From NCBI GenBank assembly GCA_965217685.1, contig CBDCIZ010000003.1, positions 1,922,001 through 1,986,000 on the forward strand: DNA of 64,000 nucleotides, written 5' to 3'. The notes under the pieces were generated by a model. The model was given only the letters and a program-made list of their open reading frames with translations, was not told the DNA's origin and made no database searches. Positions 43,502 to 51,378 of this stretch are shown in pieces. A program made the position numbers and the translations under genes. This DNA is from Aurantimonas sp965217685. GTDB lineage: Bacteria; Pseudomonadota; Alphaproteobacteria; Rhizobiales; Rhizobiaceae. Numbering within the stretch: position 1 is the first letter of the stretch; each line of letters begins with the position of its first letter.

Positions 43502-44463
43502 TCGCGATCCGTCCGCCCGGCTTTGCCTTTCGCCGTCGGCGAAGGCTGCGCCGATTGCGATGCGCCCTGCGCCGATGCGGTCTTCAAATCGAGCGCCCGC
43601 TGATAAAGGTCGCGGCGCTGCAGGCCGGTAAGACGTGCTGCTTCCTGGGCGGCCTTGGCCGGTTTCATCTCGGCCAAAAGCCCCAGCAGGATTTGGTCGG
43701 CGTCCGCCGTGCTGGCCGGGCGCCCGGCTTGCGGCGGCGCGACGCAGACGACGATCTCGCCGCGCACCCGCTCCATGGCGGAAAATTCTGCCGCCAACTC
43801 ACCGAGCGTGCCCCGGTAGAGGGTCTCGTAGGTCTTGGTCAGTTCGCGGCAGACGGCGGCGGTTCGGTTGCCGAGCTCCTCCGCCATGGCAGCCAGGCTC
43901 TCGGCGACGCGGTGCGGCGCCTCGTAAAGGACCAGCGTTCCGGGGATGTGGGCAATCTCGCGCAACCGTTCGGCTCGTGCCTTTGCCTTTTGCGGCAGGA
44001 AGCCGGCGAAGAAAAAGGCGTCGGACGGCAGGCCCGAGGCGCAGAGCGCCGCCAGCGCGGCCGAGGCGCCGGGGATCGGAATCACGTTGAAGCCCCCGCC
44101 GATGGCTTCCCGCACCAGCCGGTAGCCCGGATCGGAGACGAGCGGGGTTCCCGCGTCGGATACGAGCGCCACCGACAGGCCCTGGTCGAGCGCCTCGATC
44201 AGCGTCTCGCCGGCGCTTTCGGCATTGTGCTCGTGATAGGCAAACATCCGCCGCTCGATGCCGAAGCGCTGCAGGAGCTTGGCGGTGACACGCGTGTCCT
44301 CGCAGGCCAGCCGGTCCGCGCCGGCGATGACCTCGACGGCGCGAAGGGTGATGTCGGAGAGATTGCCGATGGGGGTGGCGACGAGATAGAGCCCCGGCTC
44401 GGGCCGCGGCGCGGCGCGCGATTGGCCGTAAAGGGTGAAGGTCGGAGAGTCGGACTGCGTCAT
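43498..44463 (-). CDS. rsmI: 16S rRNA (cytidine-1402-2'-O)-methyltransferase
   Basis: 321 residues. Methylates C1402 in the 16S rRNA decoding centre. LYLVATPIGNLSDITLRAVEVI, CEDTRVTAKLLQRFGI, VALVSDAGTPLVSDPGYRLV and PIPGASAALAAL are the RsmI blocks. FFFAGFLPQKAKAR follows. ATG 44463 fits the family start. Translationally coupled to yraN. Confidence 0.96.
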   Translation of the reverse strand: MTQSDSPTFTLYGQSRAAPRPEPGLYLVATPIGNLSDITLRAVEVIAGADRLACEDTRVTAKLLQRFGIERRMFAYHEHNAESAGETLIEALDQGLSVALVSDAGTPLVSDPGYRLVREAIGGGFNVIPIPGASAALAALCASGLPSDAFFFAGFLPQKAKARAERLREIAHIPGTLVLYEAPHRVAESLAAMAEELGNRTAAVCRELTKTYETLYRGTLGELAAEFSAMERVRGEIVVCVAPPQAGRPASTADADQILLGLLAEMKPAKAAQEAARLTGLQRRDLYQRALDLKTASAQGASQSAQPSPTAKGKAGRTDRE

Positions 44464-44542
44464 GGCGCGAAGCGTTACACGGCTTTGCAAAGGGCTGCTA
44501 TCCACCCGCGCCACGGGGCGGATCGAGACGGTTACCGCGTCG

Positions 44543-44566
44543 AAAGCGCCGGTGGAGTTCCGGCGC
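44543..44566 (-). terminator. Probable terminator after the Old Yellow Enzyme gene
   Basis: On the minus strand a seven-pair GC-rich stem (arms 44560-44566 and 44546-44552) is followed by TTTCG. It lies 20 bp past the oxidoreductase stop and upstream of rsmI. The T run is short, so termination strength is uncertain. Confidence 0.4.
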
Positions 44567-44585
44567 CTTCGATCCATGCGGTCGG

Positions 44586-45728
44586 CTAGCGCAATTCTGC
44601 GAGATCGGCCGGGCTGAAGCCCTTGAAGCCGGTCGGGTCTCCCGCACGGGCCTTGGCAACCCATTGCGGGTCGCTGATGAGCGCCCGGCCGATCGCGATC
44701 AGGTCGAATTCCTCACGCTCCATGCGCGCAGTCAGGCGGTCGAGGCTCGTGCTGGTCGAGCTCTCGCCGCCGAAGGCCGCCATGAAGTCGCCCGACAGGC
44801 CGACCGATCCCACGCTGATGGTGGCGGCGCCTGTCACCTTCTTGGCCCAGCCGGCGAAGTTCAGGCCGTCTTCACCGTCGATTTCGGGGAACTCGGGTTC
44901 CCAGAAACGGCGCTGGGAGCAGTGGAGGATATCGGCGCCCGCTTCCACCAGCGGCATCAGCCACTGGCCCATCTCGTCGGGCGTTACGGCAAGGCGCGCC
45001 TTGTAGTCCTGTTGCTTCCACTGACTGAGCCTTAAAATGATCGGATAGCCCGGCCCGACGGTCTCGCGGATCGCCGCGACCACTTCCGCGGCGAAGCGCG
45101 AACGCTCGGCGATGGTCGCGCCGTTGTAGCGGTCGGTCCGTTCATTCGTGCCCGGCCAGAAGAACTGGTCGAGCAGGTAGCCGTGCGCGCCGTGGATCTC
45201 GACCGTATCGAAGCCCAGCCGTTTGGCATCGGCGGCGGCGCTGGCGAAGGCAGCGACGGTGTCGGCGATCGCCTCCTCGCTCATCGCTTCACCGCGCGGT
45301 GTGCCTGGCGCCAGGAGACCCGACGGGCTTTCGACGGGGACCTCCGGCTCCCAGCCACTCATGCCGGCGGTCGATCCGGTATGCCAGAGCTGCGGTCCCA
45401 TCCGCCCGCCGGCCGCATGGACGGAATCGATGACAGCCTGCCAGCCCGATAACGCAGCGGAGCCGTGGAAGAAGGGAATTGCTGGCTCGTTCCGGGAGGC
45501 CGGGCGGTCGATCACCGTTCCCTCCGACAGGATGAGGCCAACACCGCCTTCCGCGCGCCGCCGATAGTAGGCGGCGTTCTCGGGACCGGGTACGCCACCA
45601 GGAGCGAAAGTGCGCGTCATCGGCGCCATGACGATGCGATTGGGCAGTTCCAGCGCGCCGAGACGAAACGGCTGGAAGAGGATGTCGGTCGGTGCAGGTG
45701 AAGACATATGAAGTGCAGGTGAAGACAT
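44586..45728 (-). CDS. NADH:flavin oxidoreductase, Old Yellow Enzyme family
   Basis: 380 residues. FMN-dependent ene-reductase barrel: LFQPFRLGALELPNRIVMAP, PQLWHTGS, EIHGAHGYLLDQFFWPGTN (catalytic His/His or His/Asn pair region) and DLIAIGRALISDP. The N-terminus reads MSSPALHMSSPAPTD because a 21-bp direct duplication spans the start, giving two candidate ATGs (45728 and 45707). Divergent from an HxlR regulator 102 bp away, which probably represses it; such pairs often respond to electrophiles or quinones. Confidence 0.92.
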   Translation of the reverse strand: MSSPALHMSSPAPTDILFQPFRLGALELPNRIVMAPMTRTFAPGGVPGPENAAYYRRRAEGGVGLILSEGTVIDRPASRNEPAIPFFHGSAALSGWQAVIDSVHAAGGRMGPQLWHTGSTAGMSGWEPEVPVESPSGLLAPGTPRGEAMSEEAIADTVAAFASAAADAKRLGFDTVEIHGAHGYLLDQFFWPGTNERTDRYNGATIAERSRFAAEVVAAIRETVGPGYPIILRLSQWKQQDYKARLAVTPDEMGQWLMPLVEAGADILHCSQRRFWEPEFPEIDGEDGLNFAGWAKKVTGAATISVGSVGLSGDFMAAFGGESSTSTSLDRLTARMEREEFDLIAIGRALISDPQWVAKARAGDPTGFKGFSPADLAELR

Positions 45729-45733
45729 ATGAA
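45692..45733. repeat. Perfect 21-bp tandem duplication over the oxidoreductase start codon
   Basis: Bases 45692-45712 are repeated exactly as 45713-45733. Each unit includes the ATG and the first codons (MSSPA on the minus strand), so the gene has two equivalent starts seven codons apart. The ribosome-binding region is upstream of the first copy only. Confidence 0.9.
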
Positions 45734-45758
45734 AGGCTCCATTGTGATAGGAGCTGCA

Positions 45759-45814
45759 CAGGTATACTAGATAAACCTAGGGTCAATCAGGCACTTAATT
45801 TCGCCCAGGTATAC
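45759..45814. promoter_or_regulatory. Paired CAGGTATAC sites in the OYE/HxlR divergent promoter
   Basis: Nine-base direct repeats CAGGTATAC occur at 45759-45767 and 45806-45814, 47 bp apart. The second extends to the palindrome GGTATACC. The AT-rich core between them could contain both divergent promoters. Placement fits operators for the adjacent HxlR protein. Confidence 0.55.
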
Positions 45815-45830
45815 CGAAGGAAACCACCCC

Positions 45831-46199
45831 ATGGCCGAACAATGTCAGCGCTTCCATGTCGACTGCCCGAGCCGGCTTCTGTTCGACCAGATCGCGGACA
45901 AATGGTCGATGATGGTGCTGACGGTGCTCGATCATGGCCCGATGCGGTTCAACGCCGTCAAACGCCATCTGGAAGGCGTCACACAGAAAGCGCTAACCCA
46001 GTGCCTGCGCCGGCTGGAGCGCAACGGGCTGGTGTCGCGGCGAGTGATCTCGAGCCGGCCGGTGGCTGTGGAATACCAGATCACGCCGCTCGGGCGTTCG
46101 CTGCAAGCGCCGTTCAACGCCCTTTATGCATGGACGCTGGCGAATCTGGACAAGGTCGAAGACGCACGCGCGACCTTCGATCGCGATATGGCGGCCTGA
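45831..46199 (+). CDS. HxlR-family transcriptional regulator
   Basis: 122 residues. Winged-helix protein: CPSRLLFDQIADKWSMMVL at the N-terminus with the family cysteine, GPMRFNAVKRHLEGVTQKALTQCLRRLERNGLVSR as helix-turn-helix and wing (recognisable in parts), VAVEYQITPLGRSL after it. HxlR proteins often sense aldehydes, quinones or disulfide stress through cysteines. Likely controls the divergent oxidoreductase and itself. Confidence 0.92.
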   Translation: MAEQCQRFHVDCPSRLLFDQIADKWSMMVLTVLDHGPMRFNAVKRHLEGVTQKALTQCLRRLERNGLVSRRVISSRPVAVEYQITPLGRSLQAPFNALYAWTLANLDKVEDARATFDRDMAA

Positions 46200-46293
46200 C
46201 GCAGCGGCTTCGCCGCCGTCGGCTTGAGACAGAAAGGAAGCGCTCGATGAGCGGCCTCTCTCATGCGGCCCGACGGTTGTTACATTTTGGCGC

Positions 46294-47472
46294 CTACGCC
46301 AGATCCGCCACCACCGCGTCGAGCACCAGCATGCCAGCCGGCGTCGCGCGCAGGCGGTCGGGGCCGAGGCGCTCGACCATGCCGTGGGCGCGCAGATCGG
46401 CTTCGCTGACCGGGTCGATGTCGCGGCCGGTGAGGCGGCGCCAGCGTTTCAGATCGATGCCCTCGGCCAGGCGCAGGCCCATCAGGAGCAGTTCGTCGGC
46501 CTCTTCCTCGGGGCTCAGGAGCTCGTCGACCTCGATGCCGTTGTCCCAGGATTCGACCATCTTCAGCCAGGTCTCGGGCAGCTTCTCGTTGGAGATGGCA
46601 TGGCGGCCGTCCTCGGCCATCTCGCGGCCGTGGGCGCCTGGGCCGATGCCGGCGTAAAGGCCGTAACGCCAGTAGGTGAGGTTGTGGCGGGATTCCGCGC
46701 CGGGGACGGCGTGGTTGGAAACCTCGTAGGCGGGAAGGCCACGGGCATTCGTCAGCGCTTGCGTCGCCTCGTAGAGATCGGCGGACAGATCGCCATCGGG
46801 AACCTTGAGCTTGCCGGCCTTGTGGAGTGCGTGGAAGGGCGTGCCCTCCTCGATGGTCAGCTGATAGAGCGACAGATGGTCGGCGGCGAGATCGATGGCG
46901 CGGGCAAGCTCGGCTTCCCAGGCTTCCACCGTCTGGTCCGGTCTTGCATAGATCAGGTCGAAGGAGAGGCGCGGGAAGGTCTCGCGCGCGGTGCGGATGG
47001 CGCTCAGCGCCTGGTCGACGTCGTGAAGCCGGCCAAGGAGGCGCAGATCCTTGTCGTGCAAGGCCTGGACGCCGAGAGAGACACGATTGACGCCGGCGCC
47101 GCGATAGCCGCGAAAGCGCGTCGCCTCGACGCTGGAGGGGTTGGCTTCCAGCGTCACTTCGGCGCCGCGCTCAATGGTCCAGTTGGCGGCGATCGCGTCG
47201 AGAATGCGCCCGACGGTTTTGGGCTCCATCAGCGAGGGCGTGCCGCCGCCGAGGAAGATCGAGGTGACGGTCTGGCCCGGCGAGCGGTGAGCGGCGTCGG
47301 CGATCTCGCGCTCGAAGGCCGTTGCGTAGCGGTCCTGGTCGATTGGCTTGTGGCGGACATGGCTGTTGAAGTCGCAATAGGGGCACTTGGCAGCGCAGAA
47401 CGGCCAGTGGACATAGACACCGAAGCCCGGCTCGCGCGGGCACCGGCGCGAAGGCGAGCACGTCGCCGGCAC
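46294..47472 (-). CDS. hemW: Radical SAM family heme chaperone HemW
   Basis: 392 residues. FCAAKCPYCDFNSH carries the C-x3-C-x2-C cluster of radical SAM enzymes. FLGGGTPSLM, GVNRVSLGVQALHDKDL and a HemN_C domain at the end (LMGLRLAEGIDLKRW) follow. HemW proteins lack coproporphyrinogen oxidase activity and transfer heme. The start is uncertain: GTG 47472 gives the in-frame protein. A GTG at 47518 overlapping the rdgB stop opens a different frame that would need a one-base shift before EPGFGVYVHW. Downstream of rdgB, as usual. Confidence 0.92.
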   Translation of the reverse strand: MPATCSPSRRCPREPGFGVYVHWPFCAAKCPYCDFNSHVRHKPIDQDRYATAFEREIADAAHRSPGQTVTSIFLGGGTPSLMEPKTVGRILDAIAANWTIERGAEVTLEANPSSVEATRFRGYRGAGVNRVSLGVQALHDKDLRLLGRLHDVDQALSAIRTARETFPRLSFDLIYARPDQTVEAWEAELARAIDLAADHLSLYQLTIEEGTPFHALHKAGKLKVPDGDLSADLYEATQALTNARGLPAYEVSNHAVPGAESRHNLTYWRYGLYAGIGPGAHGREMAEDGRHAISNEKLPETWLKMVESWDNGIEVDELLSPEEEADELLLMGLRLAEGIDLKRWRRLTGRDIDPVSEADLRAHGMVERLGPDRLRATPAGMLVLDAVVADLA

Positions 47473-47514
47473 GGCCGGTCCTGCGCGGGGCTGTCGAGGA
47501 GAGGTCCATCGTCG

Positions 47515-48178
47515 TCACCTCACGCCGAGCGCCTCACGGGCGAACTTCTGAAACGCCCTAGCGCGGTGGGACAGGGCGTGTTCCTGGCCGGGAACCCATC
47601 CGTGCTTTTCCTCCGACAGCATCTCGCCGAATGTGCGAGCCTGGCCGTCGGGCAGGAAGATCGGGTCGTAGCCGAAACCGAGCGTGCCGCGCGGCGGCCA
47701 CACGACCGTGCCATGGGCTTCGCCGCGGAAAAAATGCGTTTCGCCGGAGGGCAGGGCGAGGCAAAGGACGGCGACGAATTGCGCGCGGCGTCGGTCCGGG
47801 TTCGTGGCGCCGGCCGCCTGCAGCTTCTCTTCCACGTTGCGCATGGCCATGGCGAAGTCGCGGGCCGGTCCGCCCCAGCGGGCCGAATAAATGCCCGGAT
47901 CGCCGTCCAGTGCGTCGATGGCGATGCCGGAATCGTCGGACAGGCACGCAAGGCCAGTCGCCTTCAGGGCGGCGAGCGCCTTGATCTCGGCGTTCGCCTC
48001 GAAAGTCGTACCGGTCTCCTCGGGATCATCGAGGCCCTTGTCCTTGGCCGAGGTAACCTGAAAACCCGAAGGGCTCCATCAGCTCGCGGAACTCCCAGAT
48101 CTTGCCCTCGTTGTGGCTGGCGACCAGCAGCGGGCCGTTCGCGGGTGTCAGTGGAAAAGACGAGCGGGAGGCGGCCAT
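47515..48178 (-). pseudogene. rdgB: XTP/dITP diphosphatase (RdgB/HAM1), frameshifted
   Basis: Hydrolyses non-canonical purine nucleotides. Frame one from ATG 48178 gives LLVASHNEGKIWEFRELMEPFGF. It then leaves the family sequence at a run of four A on the plus strand (48061-48064) and stops at 48026. Dropping one base restores VTSAKDKG, DDPEETGTTFEANAEIKAL, LSDDSGIAIDALDGDPGIYSARW and the intact end through GFGYDPIFLPDG to the stop at 47515. Total length 664 is one over a multiple of three. Either a one-base sequence error or a true inactivating indel. Confidence 0.85.
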
Positions 48179-48180
48179 GG

Positions 48181-48904
48181 TCAGGCGGTCCCCAGCGCCG
48201 TCTTCTGCATCGCGACAAGCTCGCCGATGCCCTTTTGCGCCAGGTCCCATCAATGCGTTCAGCTCGTCGCGGCTGAAGGGCGCGCCCTCGGCGGTGCCTT
48301 GGATCTCGACGATGCCGCCGGAGCCGGTCATGACGAAATTGGCGTCGGTCTCGGCGGTCGAGTCCTCGGCATAGTCGAGGTCGAGCACCGGGGTGCTCTT
48401 GTGGATGCCGCAGGAGATCGCCGCGATATGGTCCTTCAGCACCTTCTTCGGGTCGCACATGGCCCGCTCGCCCATCCAGGCGAGACAGTCCGCCAGCGCG
48501 ATGTAGGCGCCGGTGATCGACGCGGTGCGGGTGCCGCCATCGGCCTGGAGCACGTCGCAGTCGATCGAGATCTGCCGCTCGCCAAGGGCCTGAAGGTCGA
48601 CGACCGCCCGCAGCGAACGGCCGATGAGGCGCTGGATTTCCTGGGTGCGGCCGGATTGCTTGCCGGTTGCCGCCTCGCGGCGCATGCGCTCCCCGGTGGC
48701 GCGCGGCAACATGCCGTATTCGGCCGTCACCCAGCCCTTGCCGGAATTCTTCAGCCAGCCGGGCACGCGGTCTTCCAGGCTCGCCGTCACCAGAACATGG
48801 GTGTCGCCGAACTTGACGAGGCAGGAGCCCTCGGCGTGGCGCGAGAAACCGCGCTCGAAGGAGACGTCGCGCATCTGGTCGTTGGCGCGTTTGGATGGCC
48901 GCAT
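48181..48904 (-). CDS. rph: Ribonuclease PH, with a late frameshift
   Basis: Phosphorolytic 3' exonuclease that trims tRNA ends. MRPSKRANDQMRDVSFERG, LVTASLEDRVPGWLKNSGKGWVTAEY (part), RMRREAATGKQSGRTQEIQ and ISIDCDVLQADGGTRTASI are intact, so the catalytic core to about residue 219 (FSRDELNALMG) is normal. There an extra base near 48245 shifts the frame, and the normal end (AQKGIGELVAMQKTALG, stop at 48181) is found one frame over. Unshifted, the frame runs on into rdgB to 48026. The 724-base length is one over a multiple of three. Confidence 0.85.
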
Positions 48905-49123
48905 GGAGAATCCTGACGTCGATCGTTGGGAATTTCGTTAACGCTTCGAGATTGCGTCGGGCTTGTATCGGGGACGTGCGAGTCGTGCAATCGCGAGGCG
49001 TGCGAAGGGAGAGGCGAAGCCGCGAAGCGGAATGGGTCATGCGGCGCGTTGGGCGGACGGGGACGGGGTCGGCACGGGACGGAACGGCATGACGATCGAA
49101 GTCTGGCCCGGCGGCGGGATGAT

Positions 49124-49153
49124 TTGGCAGCGCTTCTCGCTTGCGTCTATAGT
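49124..49153 (+). promoter_or_regulatory. Probable sigma70 promoter for hrcA
   Basis: TTGGCA (49124-49129), an 18-bp spacer and TATAGT (49148-49153), about 30 bp upstream of the hrcA start. It is in the 279-bp divergent region with rph. No CIRCE element (TTAGCACTC-N9-GAGTGCTAA) is visible here or ahead of grpE. Confidence 0.5.
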
Positions 49154-49183
49154 GCGTCTCGTGTCCCAATTCGCATTCTCGCC

Positions 49184-50297
49184 ATGACCGAATTCCGCCT
49201 TCCGTCAGTGATCTCGGCGCGGGTGCGCTGCCGCTCGACGACCGGGCCCGCGACATCTTTCGTCTGATCGTCGAGAGTTATCTCGATCTCGGCGAGCCGG
49301 TCGGCTCGCGCATGCTGTCGAAGCTCCTGACCCAGTCGCTGTCGCCGGCCTCGATTCGCAACGTCATGAGCGACCTCGAAGCGCTGGGGCTGATCTATGC
49401 GCCGCATGTCTCCGGCCCGGGCGGCTTCCGACGGAACTTGGACTACGCTTCTTCGTCGACGCATTTCTCGAAGTAGGCGATCTGGGAGGGGCCGAGCGCG
49501 AGGAAATCGAGGAAAAGGTGCGAACTGTCGGGTGACGGGCGGTCCTTCGACAAGCTTTTGACCGAGGGCGAGCCATCTCCTTTCGGGCCTGTCGCGCGGG
49601 GCCGGCATCGTCTTGACGGCGAAATCCGACCTGCGCCCTCAAGCATATCGAATTCATCCGGCTGGAGCCGACGAAGGCCCTGGCCGTTCTGGTCGGGGCC
49701 AATGGCGAGGTGGAAAACCGCGTCCTCGACCTGCCGGCCGGCGTCACCGCTTCCCAGTTGGTCGAGGCCGGCAACTTCCTCAACGCCCATGTGGTCGGGC
49801 TGACGCTCGGTGAGGCGAGCGGCAAGATCGCCCGGTTGATGGAGGAGACGTCGACGGCGCTCGACGTCCTGTCGCGGCAACTCGTCGACAAGGGGTTGGC
49901 GGTCTGGTCGGGCGCTTCCGCCGATCAGCCGGCGCGGCTGATCGTGCGCGGGCGGGCGAACCTCCTGGAGAATGTCACGGCGGCCGAGGATCTCGACCGC
50001 CTTCGCCTGCTGTTCGACGACCTGGAATCCAAGAGCGGCATCATCGAGCTTCTGGGCCTGGCCGAAAGCGGCAATGGCGTTCGCATCTTCATCGGCTCGG
50101 AAAACAAGCTGTTTTCGCTGTCCGGCTCCTCGCTCGTCGTCGCGCCCTATCGCGGCGGCACCGAGAACGTCATCGGCGCCGTCGGCGTCATCGGCCCGAC
50201 CCGGCTGAACTATCGGCGCATCGTGCCGATGGTCGACTACACCGCGCGCATCGTCTCGCGGCTCCTCGCCTCAGGGGCCGCCGCGCGCGAGGCTTGA
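49184..50297 (+). pseudogene. hrcA: Heat-inducible transcription repressor HrcA, multiply frameshifted
   Basis: The repressor of groESL-type CIRCE operons. The protein is recognisable across its length but only by changing frame: DDRARDIFRLIVESYLDLGEPVGSR, LSPASIRNVMSDLEALGLIYAPH, then RFFVDAFLEVGDLG, then GRSFDKLLTE, then SGLSRGAGIVLTAKSDL, then an intact frame from LKHIEFIRLEPTKAL to the stop at 50297. Shifts fall near 49207, 49415, 49530, 49565 and 49636; their net (+4) agrees with a length of 1114, one over a multiple of three. The second half is perfect. Confidence 0.85.
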
Positions 50298-50424
50298 TTT
50301 TCAGGCTCGCAGCTTCGATATGCGGAACGATAACGATTTCGTGCCGAGCCGAGCCTCGACCCGCCGCCCGCGCGGGTGGCGGCGGCCGGCGCGGCCTGAC
50401 CGATCTTGAAGAGGTAACACCCCC

Positions 50425-51159
50425 ATGACGAGCGATACCGGCAAACGCCAGGATGAAAGTTTCGCAGCCGGCGCCGAGGCCGATGCGATCCGCGACATGG
50501 AGCGCGAGGCGGCAAATGCGCGCGCGGCGGCGAACGCCAACGCGCATGCCGAGGCAGAGGATGCCGACGAGACGGCCTATGCCTCCGATTCGGGCTTTGC
50601 CGACGCGGATGCGGTGTCCGAGGCCGATCAGGCGCGTATCGCCGAACTCGAGGTGGAAAACGCCGACGTCAAGGATCGCCTGTTGCGGCTCGCTGCGGAC
50701 ATGGAAAACCTGCGTCGGCGCACCGACCGCGAGATGAAGGACGCGCGCACCTACGCCGTGACCGGCTTTGCCCGCGAACTTCTGTCGGTCGCCGACAATC
50801 TGCGTCGCGCCATCGAGGCGGTGCCGGCCGAGGCCAAGGCGCATGGCGAAGACGGCCTCAACGCGCTGATCGGTGGCGTGGAAGTCACCGAACGCGCTCT
50901 CCTGAGCGCCTTGGAAAAGAACGGCGTCAAGAAGCTCGACCCGGAAGGCGAGCGCTTCGACCCTAACTTCCACCAGGCGATGTTCGAGGTTCCCAACACC
51001 GAGGTGCCGAACAACACGGTCGTGCAAGTCGTTCAGGCCGGCTATTCCATCGGCGGCCGAGTCCTGCGCCCCGCCATGGTCGGCGTCTCGAAGGGCGGAC
51101 CGAAGCAGCCCAAGCCCGAAGCGCCGAAAGACGATCTGTCGAGCGACGCCGCGGCTTGA
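50425..51159 (+). CDS. grpE: Nucleotide exchange factor GrpE
   Basis: 244 residues. Releases ADP from DnaK. Residues about 1-70 are acidic and alanine-rich. A long coiled coil follows (ARIAELEVENADVKDRLLRL), then the GrpE signature region FARELLSVADNLRRAIEA and the beta domain DPNFHQAMFEVP with VVQVVQAGYSIGGRVLRPAMV. It lies 127 bp after hrcA, the standard order; dnaK is not in the window. Confidence 0.97.
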   Translation: MTSDTGKRQDESFAAGAEADAIRDMEREAANARAAANANAHAEAEDADETAYASDSGFADADAVSEADQARIAELEVENADVKDRLLRLAADMENLRRRTDREMKDARTYAVTGFARELLSVADNLRRAIEAVPAEAKAHGEDGLNALIGGVEVTERALLSALEKNGVKKLDPEGERFDPNFHQAMFEVPNTEVPNNTVVQVVQAGYSIGGRVLRPAMVGVSKGGPKQPKPEAPKDDLSSDAAA

Positions 51160-51254
51160 TGCGCTGAACGGCTGGACCGCTGGCGCGAACGTGGCGTCAG
51201 GTGCGGTCGTGAATGACGTGGCCTCGACGAGGCAAAGACGTTGGAACCGCGTTC

Positions 51255-51290
51255 TTCTCCCCTGCGGGAGAAGTGCCGGCAGGCGATGAG
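51255..51290. repeat. Interspersed hairpin repeat, copy C (inverted)
   Basis: TTCTCCC-CTGC-GGGAGAA (51255-51272) followed by GTGCCGGCAGGCGATGAG; its complement reads CTCATCGCCTGCCGGCAC, matching copies A and B. It sits between the convergent grpE and oplA genes, in the place of a bidirectional terminator. Confidence 0.65.
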
Positions 51291-51378
51291 AGTATCTGGC
51301 GAGCGGGCGTAAAGCAGGCGCTGCAAGGAGCACTGGGCAATCGGAGCATTGGGCCATTGCCGCCTGACTTTGCCCCGT

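Noticed and set aside
48026..48904. A 292-residue Rph with a long C-terminal extension
   Set aside because: The extra part after residue 219 is the rph end read in the wrong frame plus the start of RdgB; better explained by one extra base.
49184..50424. CIRCE element for HrcA
   Set aside because: Looked for TTAGCACTC/GAGTGCTAA around hrcA and grpE; no match in either gap.
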